NCBI GenBank assembly: GCA_017934545.1
Contig: JAGBJI010000008.1
Coordinates: forward strand, 248,001-312,000
From: Bacteroidales bacterium
Lineage (GTDB): Bacteria > Bacteroidota > Bacteroidia > Bacteroidales > P3
Length of the DNA stretch: 64,000 nt
Direction: 5' to 3'
Shown here: one piece after another, positions 51,940-61,306 of the stretch
How positions within the stretch are numbered: the first letter of the stretch is position 1
Layout of the letters: each line of letters starts with the position of its first letter
The notes under the pieces: generated by a model
What the model was told of the DNA's origin: nothing
Seen by the model: the letters and a program-made list of their open reading frames with translations, nothing else
Databases searched by the model: none
Made by a program: the position numbers and the translations under genes

Positions 51940-54309
51940 ATGAAACATTTACTTGCAATTTCATTTTTAACCCTGATTTGCTTTACGGCATTTGCACAAA
52001 ACAAGGGCAAACACCGTATATCGGGCTATATATATGACACACAGACCAAAGAAACTCTTATAGGTGCAACCGTCTATGAGGCTTCGTCCAAACAGGGTTC
52101 CACTTCCAATGCTTACGGATTCTATTCTTTCAGTCCGTCGGCGGCAGTTACCGAATTGGAAATATCGTTTGTGGGCTATCAAAAGCAAACGCTCAACCTC
52201 AATCTCAACAAAGACACGGTGATAAATCTCTATCTGTTGCCGTCAACCGAATTGGAAGAAGTTTTGATTACGGACAAAGCATACGAAAAACGTTTTGTCA
52301 AAGAAGAGATACCGGGAAAGATGGAAGTCAATCCGCAAATGGTGATGAAGATGCCTACTTTGACGGGTGAGAGCGACCTTTTGAAAGCCGTACAAATGCT
52401 TCCCGGGGTCAAAAGCGGCACAGAGGGTACCACAGGGCTTTATGTCCGCGGAGGCAACAGTGACCAGAATCTGTATTTAATAGACGGTATTGAGGTTTAT
52501 AACCCCAATCACCTGATGGGATTCATATCTGCGTTCAACACTGACGCAATCAAAAACATCAACTTCTACAAAGGAGGTTTCCCTGCGGAGTTCGGCGGCA
52601 GGGCATCGTCGGCTATGGACATCAGAATGAAAGACGGCAACAACGAAAAGATAAAAGGCGACTTTTCCATCGGATTAATTTCCGCCAAAGTCAACGTTGA
52701 AGGACCTGTAAAGAAAGACAAAACCACTTTTTCCTTATCCGCCCGCCGTACATACTTAGACCTTATACTTAAACCGCTGATTTGGTACATCAACAGCACA
52801 AACGACGAAGACGTAGGCTTTTCTTACCATTTTTATGATATAAATGCCAAAATCAAACACAGATTTAATTCCCGTAACTCCTTAACTGCGTCAATTTATA
52901 CGGGAAACGACAAGTACGGATTCTCAACCGAAGAAGATTATATGGGACTTGACAAAAGCGAAGCTACGGTTAAATGGGGCAATACCATAATCACGCTGGA
53001 TTATGCCCATCAATTTTCCGCCCAATTGTTCTCCAATTTCAGTATATCGTTCAACCGTTACAACTCAATCATAACTTTGGATTACCAAAGCAAGAACACG
53101 GAAGAAAATTCCGAATACAAAACCAACTTCAAATTTAATTCCGGCGTTCAGGATATCACGGTTAAAAACAATTACAACTATTATCTGAACGGTTGGAACT
53201 CAATAAACTTCGGTATAAACTACATCTACCACCATTATACGCCCGAAGTGCATAAGTTTTTCTCAATTGAAGACGGTCAATACACTACCCCGCCCGACAT
53301 AACGGAAAACAAAAAGAATGCAAACGAGATAATCATCTATGCAGAAGACGTAATGAATTTCACCGACAGGTTTTCCGTAAGGGAAGGGCTGCACTTTGAT
53401 TATTACAATGTGGCGGGCGTTCACTATGAAAGCCTGCAACCGAGAATCAGTTTGCGTTATTCTTTGAAAGAAAACATATCTTTAAAAGCGGGATATGCCA
53501 TGATGAACCAAAACATTCACCTTTTGAGCAACGGATTGTTCTCTTTGCCGACAGATTTGTGGCTGCCCGTTACCGAGAAAATAAAACCTATTACCTCACA
53601 TCAGGCTTCTGCGGGTGTTTTTTGGCAGAGTGTGTGGAATTTAAACTTCAGCGTGGAGGGTTATTACAAGATATTGAACAACGTAATTGACTACAAAGAC
53701 GGAGTGTCTTCGTTTTCCAACTCGGAGAATTGGGAAGAAAACGTAGCACAGGGCAAAGGCAAAGCATACGGAGTGGAATTCACCGTCCAAAGAAACAAAG
53801 GCAAAGTTACGGGCTGGGTGGCTTATACTCTTTCGTGGAGCAAACGCAAGTATGAAAACGGAGAGATAAACTTCGGAAAAGAGTTTTACGACCGTTTTGA
53901 CGTGCGTCACCAACTCAACGCCGTGGTTTCGACGGAGATAACACGCAATTGGGAACTGACGGGAGCGTTTGTCATCAACTCCGGTTCACGCTCCAACGTA
54001 GCCATAGCCGACTATTACAACCCTATGGAGTTATCGGAATTGAACAAATACTTCTTTTACGACGGTCTTATAAGCGTTTACGGGGAAAGAAACAACTTCC
54101 GCATGCCCGCATACCAACGTTTGGATATAGGACTTGCACATCACAAACAATGCAAACACGGAATAAGGACTTGGTCATTGAACGTTTACAACGCCTACAA
54201 TCACAAAAATGCGTTCTTTGTCTTTGCTTCCAACAAGCCGAACAAACTCAAAGCGTACAGCATTATGCCTATAATTCCGACATTGTCATTTTCATATAAA
54301 TTCAATTAA
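51940..54309 (+). CDS. TonB-dependent outer membrane receptor (CarboxypepD-reg N-terminus)
   Basis: A 789-residue receptor taking up a substrate through the outer membrane with TonB energy. Signal peptide 1-19; carboxypeptidase-regulatory-like domain about 23-105 (HRISGYIYDTQTKETLIGAT, GFYSFSPSAAVTELEISFVG). The plug follows (LLKAVQMLPGVKSGTEGTTG, LYVRGGNSDQNLYLIDGIEV, GGFPAEFGGRASSAMDIRMK). Then comes a barrel ending IPTLSFSYKFN with a terminal aromatic. No Sus-type partner is present, but a DUF4249 lipoprotein gene follows after 34 bp; this receptor/DUF4249 pair is frequent in Bacteroidota. Substrate unknown. Confidence 0.94.
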   Translation: MKHLLAISFLTLICFTAFAQNKGKHRISGYIYDTQTKETLIGATVYEASSKQGSTSNAYGFYSFSPSAAVTELEISFVGYQKQTLNLNLNKDTVINLYLLPSTELEEVLITDKAYEKRFVKEEIPGKMEVNPQMVMKMPTLTGESDLLKAVQMLPGVKSGTEGTTGLYVRGGNSDQNLYLIDGIEVYNPNHLMGFISAFNTDAIKNINFYKGGFPAEFGGRASSAMDIRMKDGNNEKIKGDFSIGLISAKVNVEGPVKKDKTTFSLSARRTYLDLILKPLIWYINSTNDEDVGFSYHFYDINAKIKHRFNSRNSLTASIYTGNDKYGFSTEEDYMGLDKSEATVKWGNTIITLDYAHQFSAQLFSNFSISFNRYNSIITLDYQSKNTEENSEYKTNFKFNSGVQDITVKNNYNYYLNGWNSINFGINYIYHHYTPEVHKFFSIEDGQYTTPPDITENKKNANEIIIYAEDVMNFTDRFSVREGLHFDYYNVAGVHYESLQPRISLRYSLKENISLKAGYAMMNQNIHLLSNGLFSLPTDLWLPVTEKIKPITSHQASAGVFWQSVWNLNFSVEGYYKILNNVIDYKDGVSSFSNSENWEENVAQGKGKAYGVEFTVQRNKGKVTGWVAYTLSWSKRKYENGEINFGKEFYDRFDVRHQLNAVVSTEITRNWELTGAFVINSGSRSNVAIADYYNPMELSELNKYFFYDGLISVYGERNNFRMPAYQRLDIGLAHHKQCKHGIRTWSLNVYNAYNHKNAFFVFASNKPNKLKAYSIMPIIPTLSFSYKFN

Positions 54310-54343
54310 TGATTTTTAAAGGTCAAAAACATATATAAAGGAT

Positions 54344-55300
54344 ATGAAATACTTGAAATATTTAATCTTAATGTCCGTTGCAGTGTTCACTTCATGCGAA
54401 TACGAGATTGATTACAAGGGTGACTTGCCCGAAGACAGATTTGTTGTCGGTGTGTTCGCCGAAGAAGACTCCGTATTGTCATTTTGCGTATGCCATTCCG
54501 CAAAACCCGGCATTTATGACGGAACGCGTTACGACGAATTTAAGAAAACCACCGTCGGATACAAGTCTTCGTTTTACGATGCAGTGGTTAAAAACGCTTC
54601 GGTCAGCATATTGTGCCACAACAACGGCAATGAAGACACGGCCATATATAATTCAAACCAATTACGTTACACTTTTGCTTATGTCCCTTCACACGGCGAC
54701 AACATAACCCTTAAAATTGAGAACGGGGAATATCCGTTGATTGAAAGCAATTTGACTTTTGACACGGAAGCTCCGCAGATTGACTCGTTTTCGTGTTGGT
54801 TCAGAACCAAGGACGACGCAGACCAATTGGTTGTATATATAGAAATCAATGACCAAGGCGGTGAAAACTATTATATGTTCAACCCTTTCTATCTTACGCT
54901 CTACAACGACAGGATTACTTTTGACAATTACCCCGAGATTTTGTACGAATCGCATGCGGGAGTTTACTACGAAGCCAACACCAATTCGCTTGACGACGAA
55001 GACTCACGCTACAACGAATACATGGTTATATCAAACAAAAAATTCGCAGGTCAAAAATACACCGTCAAGTTGGCATACAACTGCAGTTATTCCGCAAAGG
55101 ACAATCATAAATTGATAAAAGGTGCGTACGAAATAAGCCGTATTGACCGCACGTCCTACAATTACCTGTATTCTTTGGGCAATTACATCAACAGTTGGGG
55201 ACTGAACATGAACCCTGTCAGCATTCAAAATGCGTGGAACAACGCTTACGGATTTATAGGTCTGAAGAAAACCGTACGCAAACCGCTGAACATCAAATAA
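54344..55300 (+). CDS. DUF4249 lipoprotein
   Basis: A 318-residue lipoprotein with lipobox ending at Cys18 (AVFTSC) followed by EYEID. The DUF4249 domain covers most of the protein: LPEDRFVVGVFAEEDSVLSF, ASVSILCHNNGNED, YPLIESNLTFDTEAPQIDSF and NYLYSLGNYINSWGLNM. It probably sits on the cell surface as a partner lid or substrate-binding unit for the TonB receptor encoded just upstream. The role of this family is inferred from its constant pairing. Confidence 0.88.
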   Translation: MKYLKYLILMSVAVFTSCEYEIDYKGDLPEDRFVVGVFAEEDSVLSFCVCHSAKPGIYDGTRYDEFKKTTVGYKSSFYDAVVKNASVSILCHNNGNEDTAIYNSNQLRYTFAYVPSHGDNITLKIENGEYPLIESNLTFDTEAPQIDSFSCWFRTKDDADQLVVYIEINDQGGENYYMFNPFYLTLYNDRITFDNYPEILYESHAGVYYEANTNSLDDEDSRYNEYMVISNKKFAGQKYTVKLAYNCSYSAKDNHKLIKGAYEISRIDRTSYNYLYSLGNYINSWGLNMNPVSIQNAWNNAYGFIGLKKTVRKPLNIK

Positions 55301-55321
55301 AACTTCAGTCTTTAAACATCT

Positions 55322-55359
55322 AAAATCCTGTTTCTTGTTTATTAAAACAGGATTTTTTT
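55322..55359 (+). terminator. Terminator after the DUF4249 gene
   Basis: AAAATCCTGTTT pairs with AAAACAGGATTTT followed by TTTTT. Confidence 0.9.
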
Positions 55360-55473
55360 ATTTATATCCCCGCCCTACAATATTAATTTCTGTTTATTAC
55401 GCCTTAATTTCTGTTCATTCCGCTGCCTTTTCACGCTTAATTTTTGCCGAAGGACGTTTGATTTTTGCCGATT

Positions 55474-55590
55474 CAGAAAAGAGTTTCAAAAAAAAGTGGT
55501 TTTTTGTATAAAAAAACCACTTTTTTTGAAGTAAAAAACCTGCTTTTTTCACTACTAAAACGGCGTTCGGCAAAAATCAAATCAGAAAAC
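55474..55590. repeat. 22-bp phased array, AAGTGG/ACCACT type
   Basis: Units start at 55494 (AAGTGGTTTTTT), 55516 (ACCACTTTTTTT) and 55538 (ACCTGCTTTTTT), with a degenerate fourth at 55560. CAGAAAA at 55474 and 55583 flank 109 bp apart. Units 1 and 2 are complementary and can pair as a hairpin. It sits between converging operons (55301-55724), where the only other features are the two terminators. Confidence 0.88.
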
Positions 55591-55671
55591 AATTTTTTAC
55601 TTCTTGAAAAAGCATCTTTTTAACACTCAATCATCACCAAAAAAGCAAAAACATAACACAATGAAAAATAA

Positions 55672-55701
55672 AAAACGCCTCTTTAAATGTAAAAGAGGCG
55701 T
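55672..55701 (-). terminator. Terminator after the NfnAB fusion gene
   Basis: On the minus strand ACGCCTCTTTT pairs with AAAGAGGCGT and is followed by TTTTTT. Confidence 0.92.
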
Positions 55702-55724
55702 CAACTATATAAGAATGTGTTGTT

Positions 55725-58079
55725 TTATTTTTTGCTTAAAGCTTCGTCCATATTCAATGCAGCTTTACGTCCGTCGCCCATAGCCAAGATAACCGTTGCT
55801 CCGCCGCGTACAATGTCACCTCCTGCATAAATATTTTTATGCGATGACTGCATGCTTTCGTCAACTACAATCGTGTTTTTCCTACCCAATTCCAATCCTT
55901 CTATGGATTTAGGCACTATAGGGTTAGGCGAAACGCCTACTGCAACTATTACTTGGTCAACATCCAACGTTACGGTCTTTCCTTCCACAGGTACAGGGCT
56001 TCTTCTTCCGCTTGCGTCGGCTTCACCCAACTCCATAACCTGCAAAACTGCCTGTTTAACTGCACCTTTTTCGTCGGTTTTGTACTCAATAGGGTTGTGT
56101 AACGTTAAGAAACGTATACCCTCTTCTTTTGCATGCTTAACTTCTTCCAAACGGGCAGGCATTTCGGCTTCGCTTCTTCTGTAAACAAGCGTAACATCAG
56201 CACCCAAACGTTTGGCGGTACGGCATGAGTCCATCGCAGTATTTCCTCCTCCTACTACCAAAACATTTTTGGCCGGGTTGACAGGCGTATCCGTCTGCGG
56301 ATTGGCAGCATCCATAAGGTTTACACGGGTCAAATATTCGTTTGAAGACATGATATTCAACGCATTTTCGCCCGGTATATTCATAAAGTTTGGCAATCCT
56401 GCACCCGAACCTACGAATATACCTTTGAAACCTTGCTCTTCCAATTCTTTAACGCTTATGGTTTTTCCTATTATACAGTCGGTTTCAAAGTGTACACCGA
56501 GTTTTTTCAAGTTTTCAATCTCAACGTCAACTATTGCGTTAGGCAAACGGAATTCCGGAATACCGTATTTCAACACTCCGCCTATCTCATGCAAAGCCTC
56601 AAACACGTAAACGTCGTAACCTTTCTTTATCATATCGCCCGCAAACGACAATCCCGAAGGACCAGAACCCACTACAGCTATCTTAATTCCGTTAGGGGCT
56701 GCTTTTTCAGGCAAAGATATGTTGCCGCTTTCTCTTTCAAAATCCGCAGCAAAACGTTCCAAATAACCTATTGCTACAGGTTCGGAATTCATTTTATGAT
56801 GTATACACTTGCTTTCGCACTGTTTTTCCTGCGGACATACCCTTCCGCATACTGCAGGCAATGCCGACGTGTTTTTAAGTACTTTTGCCGCTGCCAAAAA
56901 CTGTCCGCGTTCTATGTTTTTGATAAACGACGGTATGTTAATGTTAACAGGACAGCCTTCAACGCACGAAGGTTTTGCACAATCCAAGCATCGTTTGGCT
57001 TCGCACAACGCCTGCTCTTTGGTAAGTCCCTGATTAACCTCTTCCAATCGCGTTGTGGCACGGTAAACAGGGTCTAATTCGTTCATAACCGCACGCTTTA
57101 TTGCCGTACGTTGCGGATTTTTCATTGCCGAGCGCAATTCTTTTCTCCACTCACTGTCACGGTCAGTAAGTTGTTCTATGGTTTCGTCGGTCGGAGTTAC
57201 ATCCATAGCGATGTCCGATGTAGCTTTCTTGGCTTTACCGTCAGTTTTTACCGTCTGCAAATGCTGTTCAAATTTGGCCATGGCTTCTTTTTCCAATGCA
57301 GAAAAAGTACCCATACGTTTGAACATCTCGTCCCAATCCACTTGATGTCCGTCAAATTCAGGTCCGTCAACACAAACGAACTTCGTTTTGCCGCCTATTG
57401 ACAAACGGCACGCACCGCACATTCCCGTTCCGTCAACCATTATGGTGTTAAGCGACACATCGGTAGGTATGTTGTACTTTTGGGTAAGCAATGCACAGAA
57501 CTTCATCATAATAGGAGGTCCTATTGCGAAAGCCTTATCCACATGTTCCTGATTGATTAGTTTTTCCATTCCGACAGTAACCACGCCTTTTTCTCCGTAA
57601 CTGCCGTCGTCGGTCATTATAATCACTTCGTCAGACGATTTTCTCACTTCGTCTTCCAAAATAATCAAATCCTTGCTTCTTCCGGCCAAAACGGACAACA
57701 CTCTGTTGCCTGCCTGTTTCAAGGCTTTGATAATCGGCAACATCGGAGCTACGCCTACACCGCCTCCTGCACACAAAACGGTGCCGAATTTCTCTATATG
57801 TGTAGGATTGCCCAACGGTCCGACAACGTCGGTAATATAATCGCCTTGATTAAGGCAGCAAAGTTTAGCTGAAGAAACTCCTACTTTTTGAACGACAAGA
57901 GTTATCGTTCCTTTTTCTATATCTGCGTCGGCGATTGTCAACGGAATTCTCTCTCCCGTATCTCCTATTCGGATTATGACAAAGTTGCCGGCCTTTCTGC
58001 TTTTGGCAATTAAAGGAGCTTCAACCTCAAACAAATACACTTTTTCCGAGAATTGCTCCTTTCTGACTATTTTATTCAT
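55725..58079 (-). CDS. NfnA-NfnB fusion: ferredoxin/NAD(P) transhydrogenase-type flavoprotein (glutamate synthase small-subunit fold)
   Basis: A 784-residue fusion. Residues 1-270 form a ferredoxin reductase-like NfnA/SudB part that binds FAD and NAD(H) and has a C-terminal [2Fe-2S] cluster site (GTGMCGACRLSIGG with a third Cys in FVCVDG). The rest is an NfnB/GltD-like part: [4Fe-4S] Cys in CLDCAKPSCVEGCPV and CGRVCPQEKQCESKC, FAD motif VVGSGPSGLSFAG, NAD motif VVGGGNTAMDSCRTAKRLGA. Homologues exchange electrons between NADH, NADPH and ferredoxin by flavin-based bifurcation. The separate subunits of other bacteria are joined here, as in other Bacteroidota. Promoter -7 box at 58141-58148. Confidence 0.92.
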   Translation of the reverse strand: MNKIVRKEQFSEKVYLFEVEAPLIAKSRKAGNFVIIRIGDTGERIPLTIADADIEKGTITLVVQKVGVSSAKLCCLNQGDYITDVVGPLGNPTHIEKFGTVLCAGGGVGVAPMLPIIKALKQAGNRVLSVLAGRSKDLIILEDEVRKSSDEVIIMTDDGSYGEKGVVTVGMEKLINQEHVDKAFAIGPPIMMKFCALLTQKYNIPTDVSLNTIMVDGTGMCGACRLSIGGKTKFVCVDGPEFDGHQVDWDEMFKRMGTFSALEKEAMAKFEQHLQTVKTDGKAKKATSDIAMDVTPTDETIEQLTDRDSEWRKELRSAMKNPQRTAIKRAVMNELDPVYRATTRLEEVNQGLTKEQALCEAKRCLDCAKPSCVEGCPVNINIPSFIKNIERGQFLAAAKVLKNTSALPAVCGRVCPQEKQCESKCIHHKMNSEPVAIGYLERFAADFERESGNISLPEKAAPNGIKIAVVGSGPSGLSFAGDMIKKGYDVYVFEALHEIGGVLKYGIPEFRLPNAIVDVEIENLKKLGVHFETDCIIGKTISVKELEEQGFKGIFVGSGAGLPNFMNIPGENALNIMSSNEYLTRVNLMDAANPQTDTPVNPAKNVLVVGGGNTAMDSCRTAKRLGADVTLVYRRSEAEMPARLEEVKHAKEEGIRFLTLHNPIEYKTDEKGAVKQAVLQVMELGEADASGRRSPVPVEGKTVTLDVDQVIVAVGVSPNPIVPKSIEGLELGRKNTIVVDESMQSSHKNIYAGGDIVRGGATVILAMGDGRKAALNMDEALSKK

Positions 58080-58140
58080 TTCCCTATTAATATTATAATT
58101 GTTTTTTGTTTTTCTTCAATTGTTCCGTGTAATTAATCTG

Positions 58141-58148
58141 CAAATTTA
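58141..58148 (-). promoter_or_regulatory. Promoter -7 box of the NfnAB fusion gene
   Basis: TAAATTTG on the minus strand, 61 bp before the start at 58079. Confidence 0.6.
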
Positions 58149-58259
58149 CAAAATATTTTATAATTGAGTAATTATCTTTCAAAAAATTACCTCTTATGCC
58201 CTGCCGACTGCAAAAATCCGACTCACCCGCTGTCTTTCCGAACCGTAAAAATTTCTTTT

Positions 58260-58376
58260 CAGAAAAGAAAAATAAAAAACATATGTTTTTGAAAAGAAAA
58301 ACATATGTTTTTTGATTAAAATTCATATGTTTTTCATTTAAAATACATATGTTTTTTAAAAATAGGTTCAGAAAAG
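58260..58376. repeat. Four-unit 22-bp phased array, CATATG type (copy 3)
   Basis: CATATG occurs at 58280, 58302, 58324 and 58346, exactly 22 bp apart, with CAGAAAA flanks at 58260 and 58369 (109 bp apart). Unit spacers match copy 1 at 8.5 kb closely; the second spacer GATTAAAATT is identical. It lies in the gap between PBP1A and the NfnAB gene, both on the minus strand. Confidence 0.95.
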
Positions 58377-58397
58377 AACGCTCTTAAAAGCAAAGAA

Positions 58398-58449
58398 AAA
58401 AAATCCTTTTCTGAATTTATTTCTCTTTTTTTTCAGAAAAGGATTTTTT
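58398..58449. terminator. Perfect inverted repeat of the TTTTCTGAAAAGGA motif, probably terminator of the PBP gene
   Basis: AAAAAATCCTTTTCTGAA (58398-58415) is repeated as its reverse complement at 58432-58449 without mismatch. Both ends have A/T runs. It stands 57 bp after the PBP stop and abuts the CATATG array. Confidence 0.75.
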
Positions 58450-58505
58450 ACTTGCAGGTTTTATCCGTTTGATTTTAAGGTCAAATAATGTAAAGAAGTA
58501 AAATA

Positions 58506-60794
58506 CTACCAACCTTTGCCGTATTCGCTGCCCGGCATTTGAATTTCTATGGTATCGTTATCATTATCCGTCGGTTTATCCCATGCAGAGCAATCGTCGT
58601 TAAACTCAATTCCCGACGGTCGGGTGAACGAACCTTGGTAAAATCCGAGATGCGGATTCTTTTCACATCGGTTCATAAAATATCCGTATACGGGCAATGC
58701 CATCGCAGCACCCTGTCCCCATGTCATTGAAGTGAAATGTATGCTTCTATATTCGCCGCCGACCCATATAGCAGTGGCAAGTTTAGGGTTCAGACCTATA
58801 AACCAACCGTCTGAATTGTTGTCCGTCGTTCCCGTTTTGCCCGCTATAACGGATTTAACTCCGTATTTATATCTTAACCTTGAGCCTGTACCGCCGTCAA
58901 CAACGCCTTTCATCAAGTCAACAACCAAATACGCCGTTTTTTCATCCAATGCCGTGTTTGATTTTGAGCTGAAGGTTTCCAATACCATTCCCTTGTTGTC
59001 CGTTATCTTGGTGATAAAAACGGGTTCTTTGTGAACTCCCTGATTGACAAAGGTAGCCATAGCACACGCCATTTCCCATACGGTTAAATCGGGAGTACCC
59101 AGACATATGCTCGGAACAGGTTGTATAGGGTCGGTTATGCCCATTGAACGCACCAAATTGATAACGCTCTGCGGCGTGGTGTAGTCTTTCATCAGTGCAG
59201 CCGACACGTAGTTGACCGAATTGGCCAACGCCCATTTCAAGTTGACAATTTCACCCTCTCTGGCATGGTTCGAATTTTTCGGAGTCCAATTATCGTAGTC
59301 CAAAAACGTAACGGGCGAATTTTCAATCTGAAAACATGGCTCTATACCGCTGTCACGCATCGCTGCGGCGTAAACGAAAGGTTTGAATGTTGACCCTATC
59401 TGGCGTCTGCCCAACTGTGCATTATCAAATTTGAAGTATTTGTAATTGATTCCTCCTACATATACTTTGATATGTCCCGTTTGCGGTTCAACCGAAACCA
59501 TACCCGTATTTAAGAAATACTTATAATATTTTATGGAATCCATAGGCGACATCACCGTATCCTTATCGCCGTTCCACGAAAATATTCTCATGTCCGTCGG
59601 AGTGCTGAAATTCAGCCGTATCTCTTTGTCTTTGGCTCCCTCTTCGGTAAGTTTTTTGTAACGTTCCGACGATTTCATGGCTTGGTCGTAATATTTTTCA
59701 ATATTATCTTGGCTTATACCCGTAAAAGGAGTTCCTTTGCGGCCTTTGCATTGTGCAAAAAATGCTTTTTGCAACTCGGTAAAATGTTCTTTAACGGCGG
59801 ATTCCGCATTTGTCTGCATATCGTAGTTGAGCGTAGTGTAGATTTTCAGTCCGTCACGGTACACATCGTATGGTTCTCCGTTAGGTTTGTAATGGGTTTT
59901 GCACCATTTGTTCATGTATTGCCGCACTTTCTCACGGAAATACGTAGCCACGCCCTCGTCCTGTGTCTGCGGATGGTAGTGGGTTACCAATTGCTTGGCC
60001 GCAGCTTTATCATAAGTGTCTTTATCTATGAAATCATATTTGTACATCTGTGAAAGAACGGTGTTACGCCTCTCCGTACTTTTGTCGGGGTGCCTTACAG
60101 GGTTGTAAGTTGTAGGTGCCTTTAACAAACCTACCAATACGGCACTCTCCTCAAGTTGCAATTCCTGCGGAATCTTGCCGAAAAACGTATACGATGCAGT
60201 TTTTATTCCGAAAGAATTAGAACCGAAGTCCACGGTGTTAAGATACATTGAAATGATTTCCTGTTTGGAATAACGGCGTTCAAGTTTTACCGCCACAATC
60301 CATTCTTTCAACTTATAATAAGGGGTGGAAAATTTAGATTTCTTCTCTCTTGGAAACAGGTTTTTGGCCAGTTGTTGGGTTATGGTGCTGCCTCCGCCCG
60401 ACGATTGCTGCCTTCCTATCACGGTTTTGAACAATACGCGGAACAAACTCCTTGAATCAATGCCGCTGTGCTTCTCAAAACGGACGTCTTCCGTAGCTTT
60501 CAAAGCGTTGATAAGCGATTCGGGCAAATCTTTGTAGTCAACGTTCGTACGGTTTTGTATACCTATATATCCCAAAAGCGTACCGTCGTCCGAAAGAACT
60601 TCGCTTGCAAGGTTGCTGTCGGGGTTTTCCAACTGTTCAAACGACGGCATAAAGCCCAACCATCCGAAAGATAAAATCATAAAAAACAAAACAACTAAAG
60701 CCAAAAACGCACCGTATACCGCCCACATGAGCTTTACGTATTTGGAATCTTGGTTTTGTTTGTCTTTTTTGCCGTTATTGCCTCTGTTTTGCAT
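58506..60794 (-). CDS. Penicillin-binding protein 1A (transglycosylase/transpeptidase)
   Basis: Bifunctional peptidoglycan synthase of 762 residues. A short cytoplasmic N-terminus and one membrane segment (about 22-45) precede the glycosyltransferase 51 domain, with catalytic Glu near residue 101 in KATEDVRFEKHSGID and GGSTITQQLAKNLF downstream. The transpeptidase domain has STFK near residue 467 (RQIGSTFKPFVYAAA), SVN (ALANSVNYVSA), and KTG near 652 (AGKTGTTDNNSDGW). The C-terminal tail is acidic. It follows gldH in the holB-ricT-gldH-PBP block seen in many Bacteroidota. Confidence 0.95.
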   Translation of the reverse strand: MQNRGNNGKKDKQNQDSKYVKLMWAVYGAFLALVVLFFMILSFGWLGFMPSFEQLENPDSNLASEVLSDDGTLLGYIGIQNRTNVDYKDLPESLINALKATEDVRFEKHSGIDSRSLFRVLFKTVIGRQQSSGGGSTITQQLAKNLFPREKKSKFSTPYYKLKEWIVAVKLERRYSKQEIISMYLNTVDFGSNSFGIKTASYTFFGKIPQELQLEESAVLVGLLKAPTTYNPVRHPDKSTERRNTVLSQMYKYDFIDKDTYDKAAAKQLVTHYHPQTQDEGVATYFREKVRQYMNKWCKTHYKPNGEPYDVYRDGLKIYTTLNYDMQTNAESAVKEHFTELQKAFFAQCKGRKGTPFTGISQDNIEKYYDQAMKSSERYKKLTEEGAKDKEIRLNFSTPTDMRIFSWNGDKDTVMSPMDSIKYYKYFLNTGMVSVEPQTGHIKVYVGGINYKYFKFDNAQLGRRQIGSTFKPFVYAAAMRDSGIEPCFQIENSPVTFLDYDNWTPKNSNHAREGEIVNLKWALANSVNYVSAALMKDYTTPQSVINLVRSMGITDPIQPVPSICLGTPDLTVWEMACAMATFVNQGVHKEPVFITKITDNKGMVLETFSSKSNTALDEKTAYLVVDLMKGVVDGGTGSRLRYKYGVKSVIAGKTGTTDNNSDGWFIGLNPKLATAIWVGGEYRSIHFTSMTWGQGAAMALPVYGYFMNRCEKNPHLGFYQGSFTRPSGIEFNDDCSAWDKPTDNDNDTIEIQMPGSEYGKGW

Positions 60795-60814
60795 AATCTG
60801 ACAGTTTTAATTGC

Positions 60815-61306
60815 TCACTCTACCGGCTGTTTTTCTATATGCAGTCCGATATCTTTTACTCCCAAAAGCACAGTATCCTTTGTTGCTTGTTCTATTTTGA
60901 AGACATATTCCCCTACCTGCGGAAATTTGACGTTTTTTGCGAACCAAAACCTGTTGTCTTTTATGTCCGAATTGCCTTTGCCTTTCCATGTACCGTCGGG
61001 ATATGCCAAAATACATTCAACGGTGTCACGCTTGGTTATGCTTCTGTCGGGATAAACGGTGGTGATAAAGAAATATATATTATTGTATTTATAATCCGTA
61101 GTGTTACGGATATTGATTGCAAAACGGTAGTTGCGTTTTATGTCCTTGTCGCTTACTTTTACGGTGAACATTTTTGCTTCGTTCATATTCCATTGCGACT
61201 TTGCTATTGACGAACTGCTGTCATACATCACTTCACTGTTGCATGAAGCGAACAAAACAGCGAAAAGCAACAATGCAAGTAAGGTTTTACTGATAGTTTT
61301 TCTCAT
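60815..61306 (-). CDS. gldH: Gliding motility lipoprotein GldH
   Basis: A 163-residue lipoprotein with lipobox ending at Cys22 (LFASC). Conserved GldH segments: SIAKSQWNMNEAKMFTVKVS, YRFAINIRNTTDYKYNNIY, FITTVYPDRSITKRDTVEC and YPDGTWKGKGNSDIKD. GldH is required for gliding in Flavobacterium but is conserved in non-gliding Bacteroidales, where its role is open. The start lies 20 bp inside the end of the ricT-like gene, so translation is coupled. Its block-mates are ricT, holB and PBP1A. Confidence 0.9.
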   Translation of the reverse strand: MRKTISKTLLALLLFAVLFASCNSEVMYDSSSSIAKSQWNMNEAKMFTVKVSDKDIKRNYRFAINIRNTTDYKYNNIYFFITTVYPDRSITKRDTVECILAYPDGTWKGKGNSDIKDNRFWFAKNVKFPQVGEYVFKIEQATKDTVLLGVKDIGLHIEKQPVE

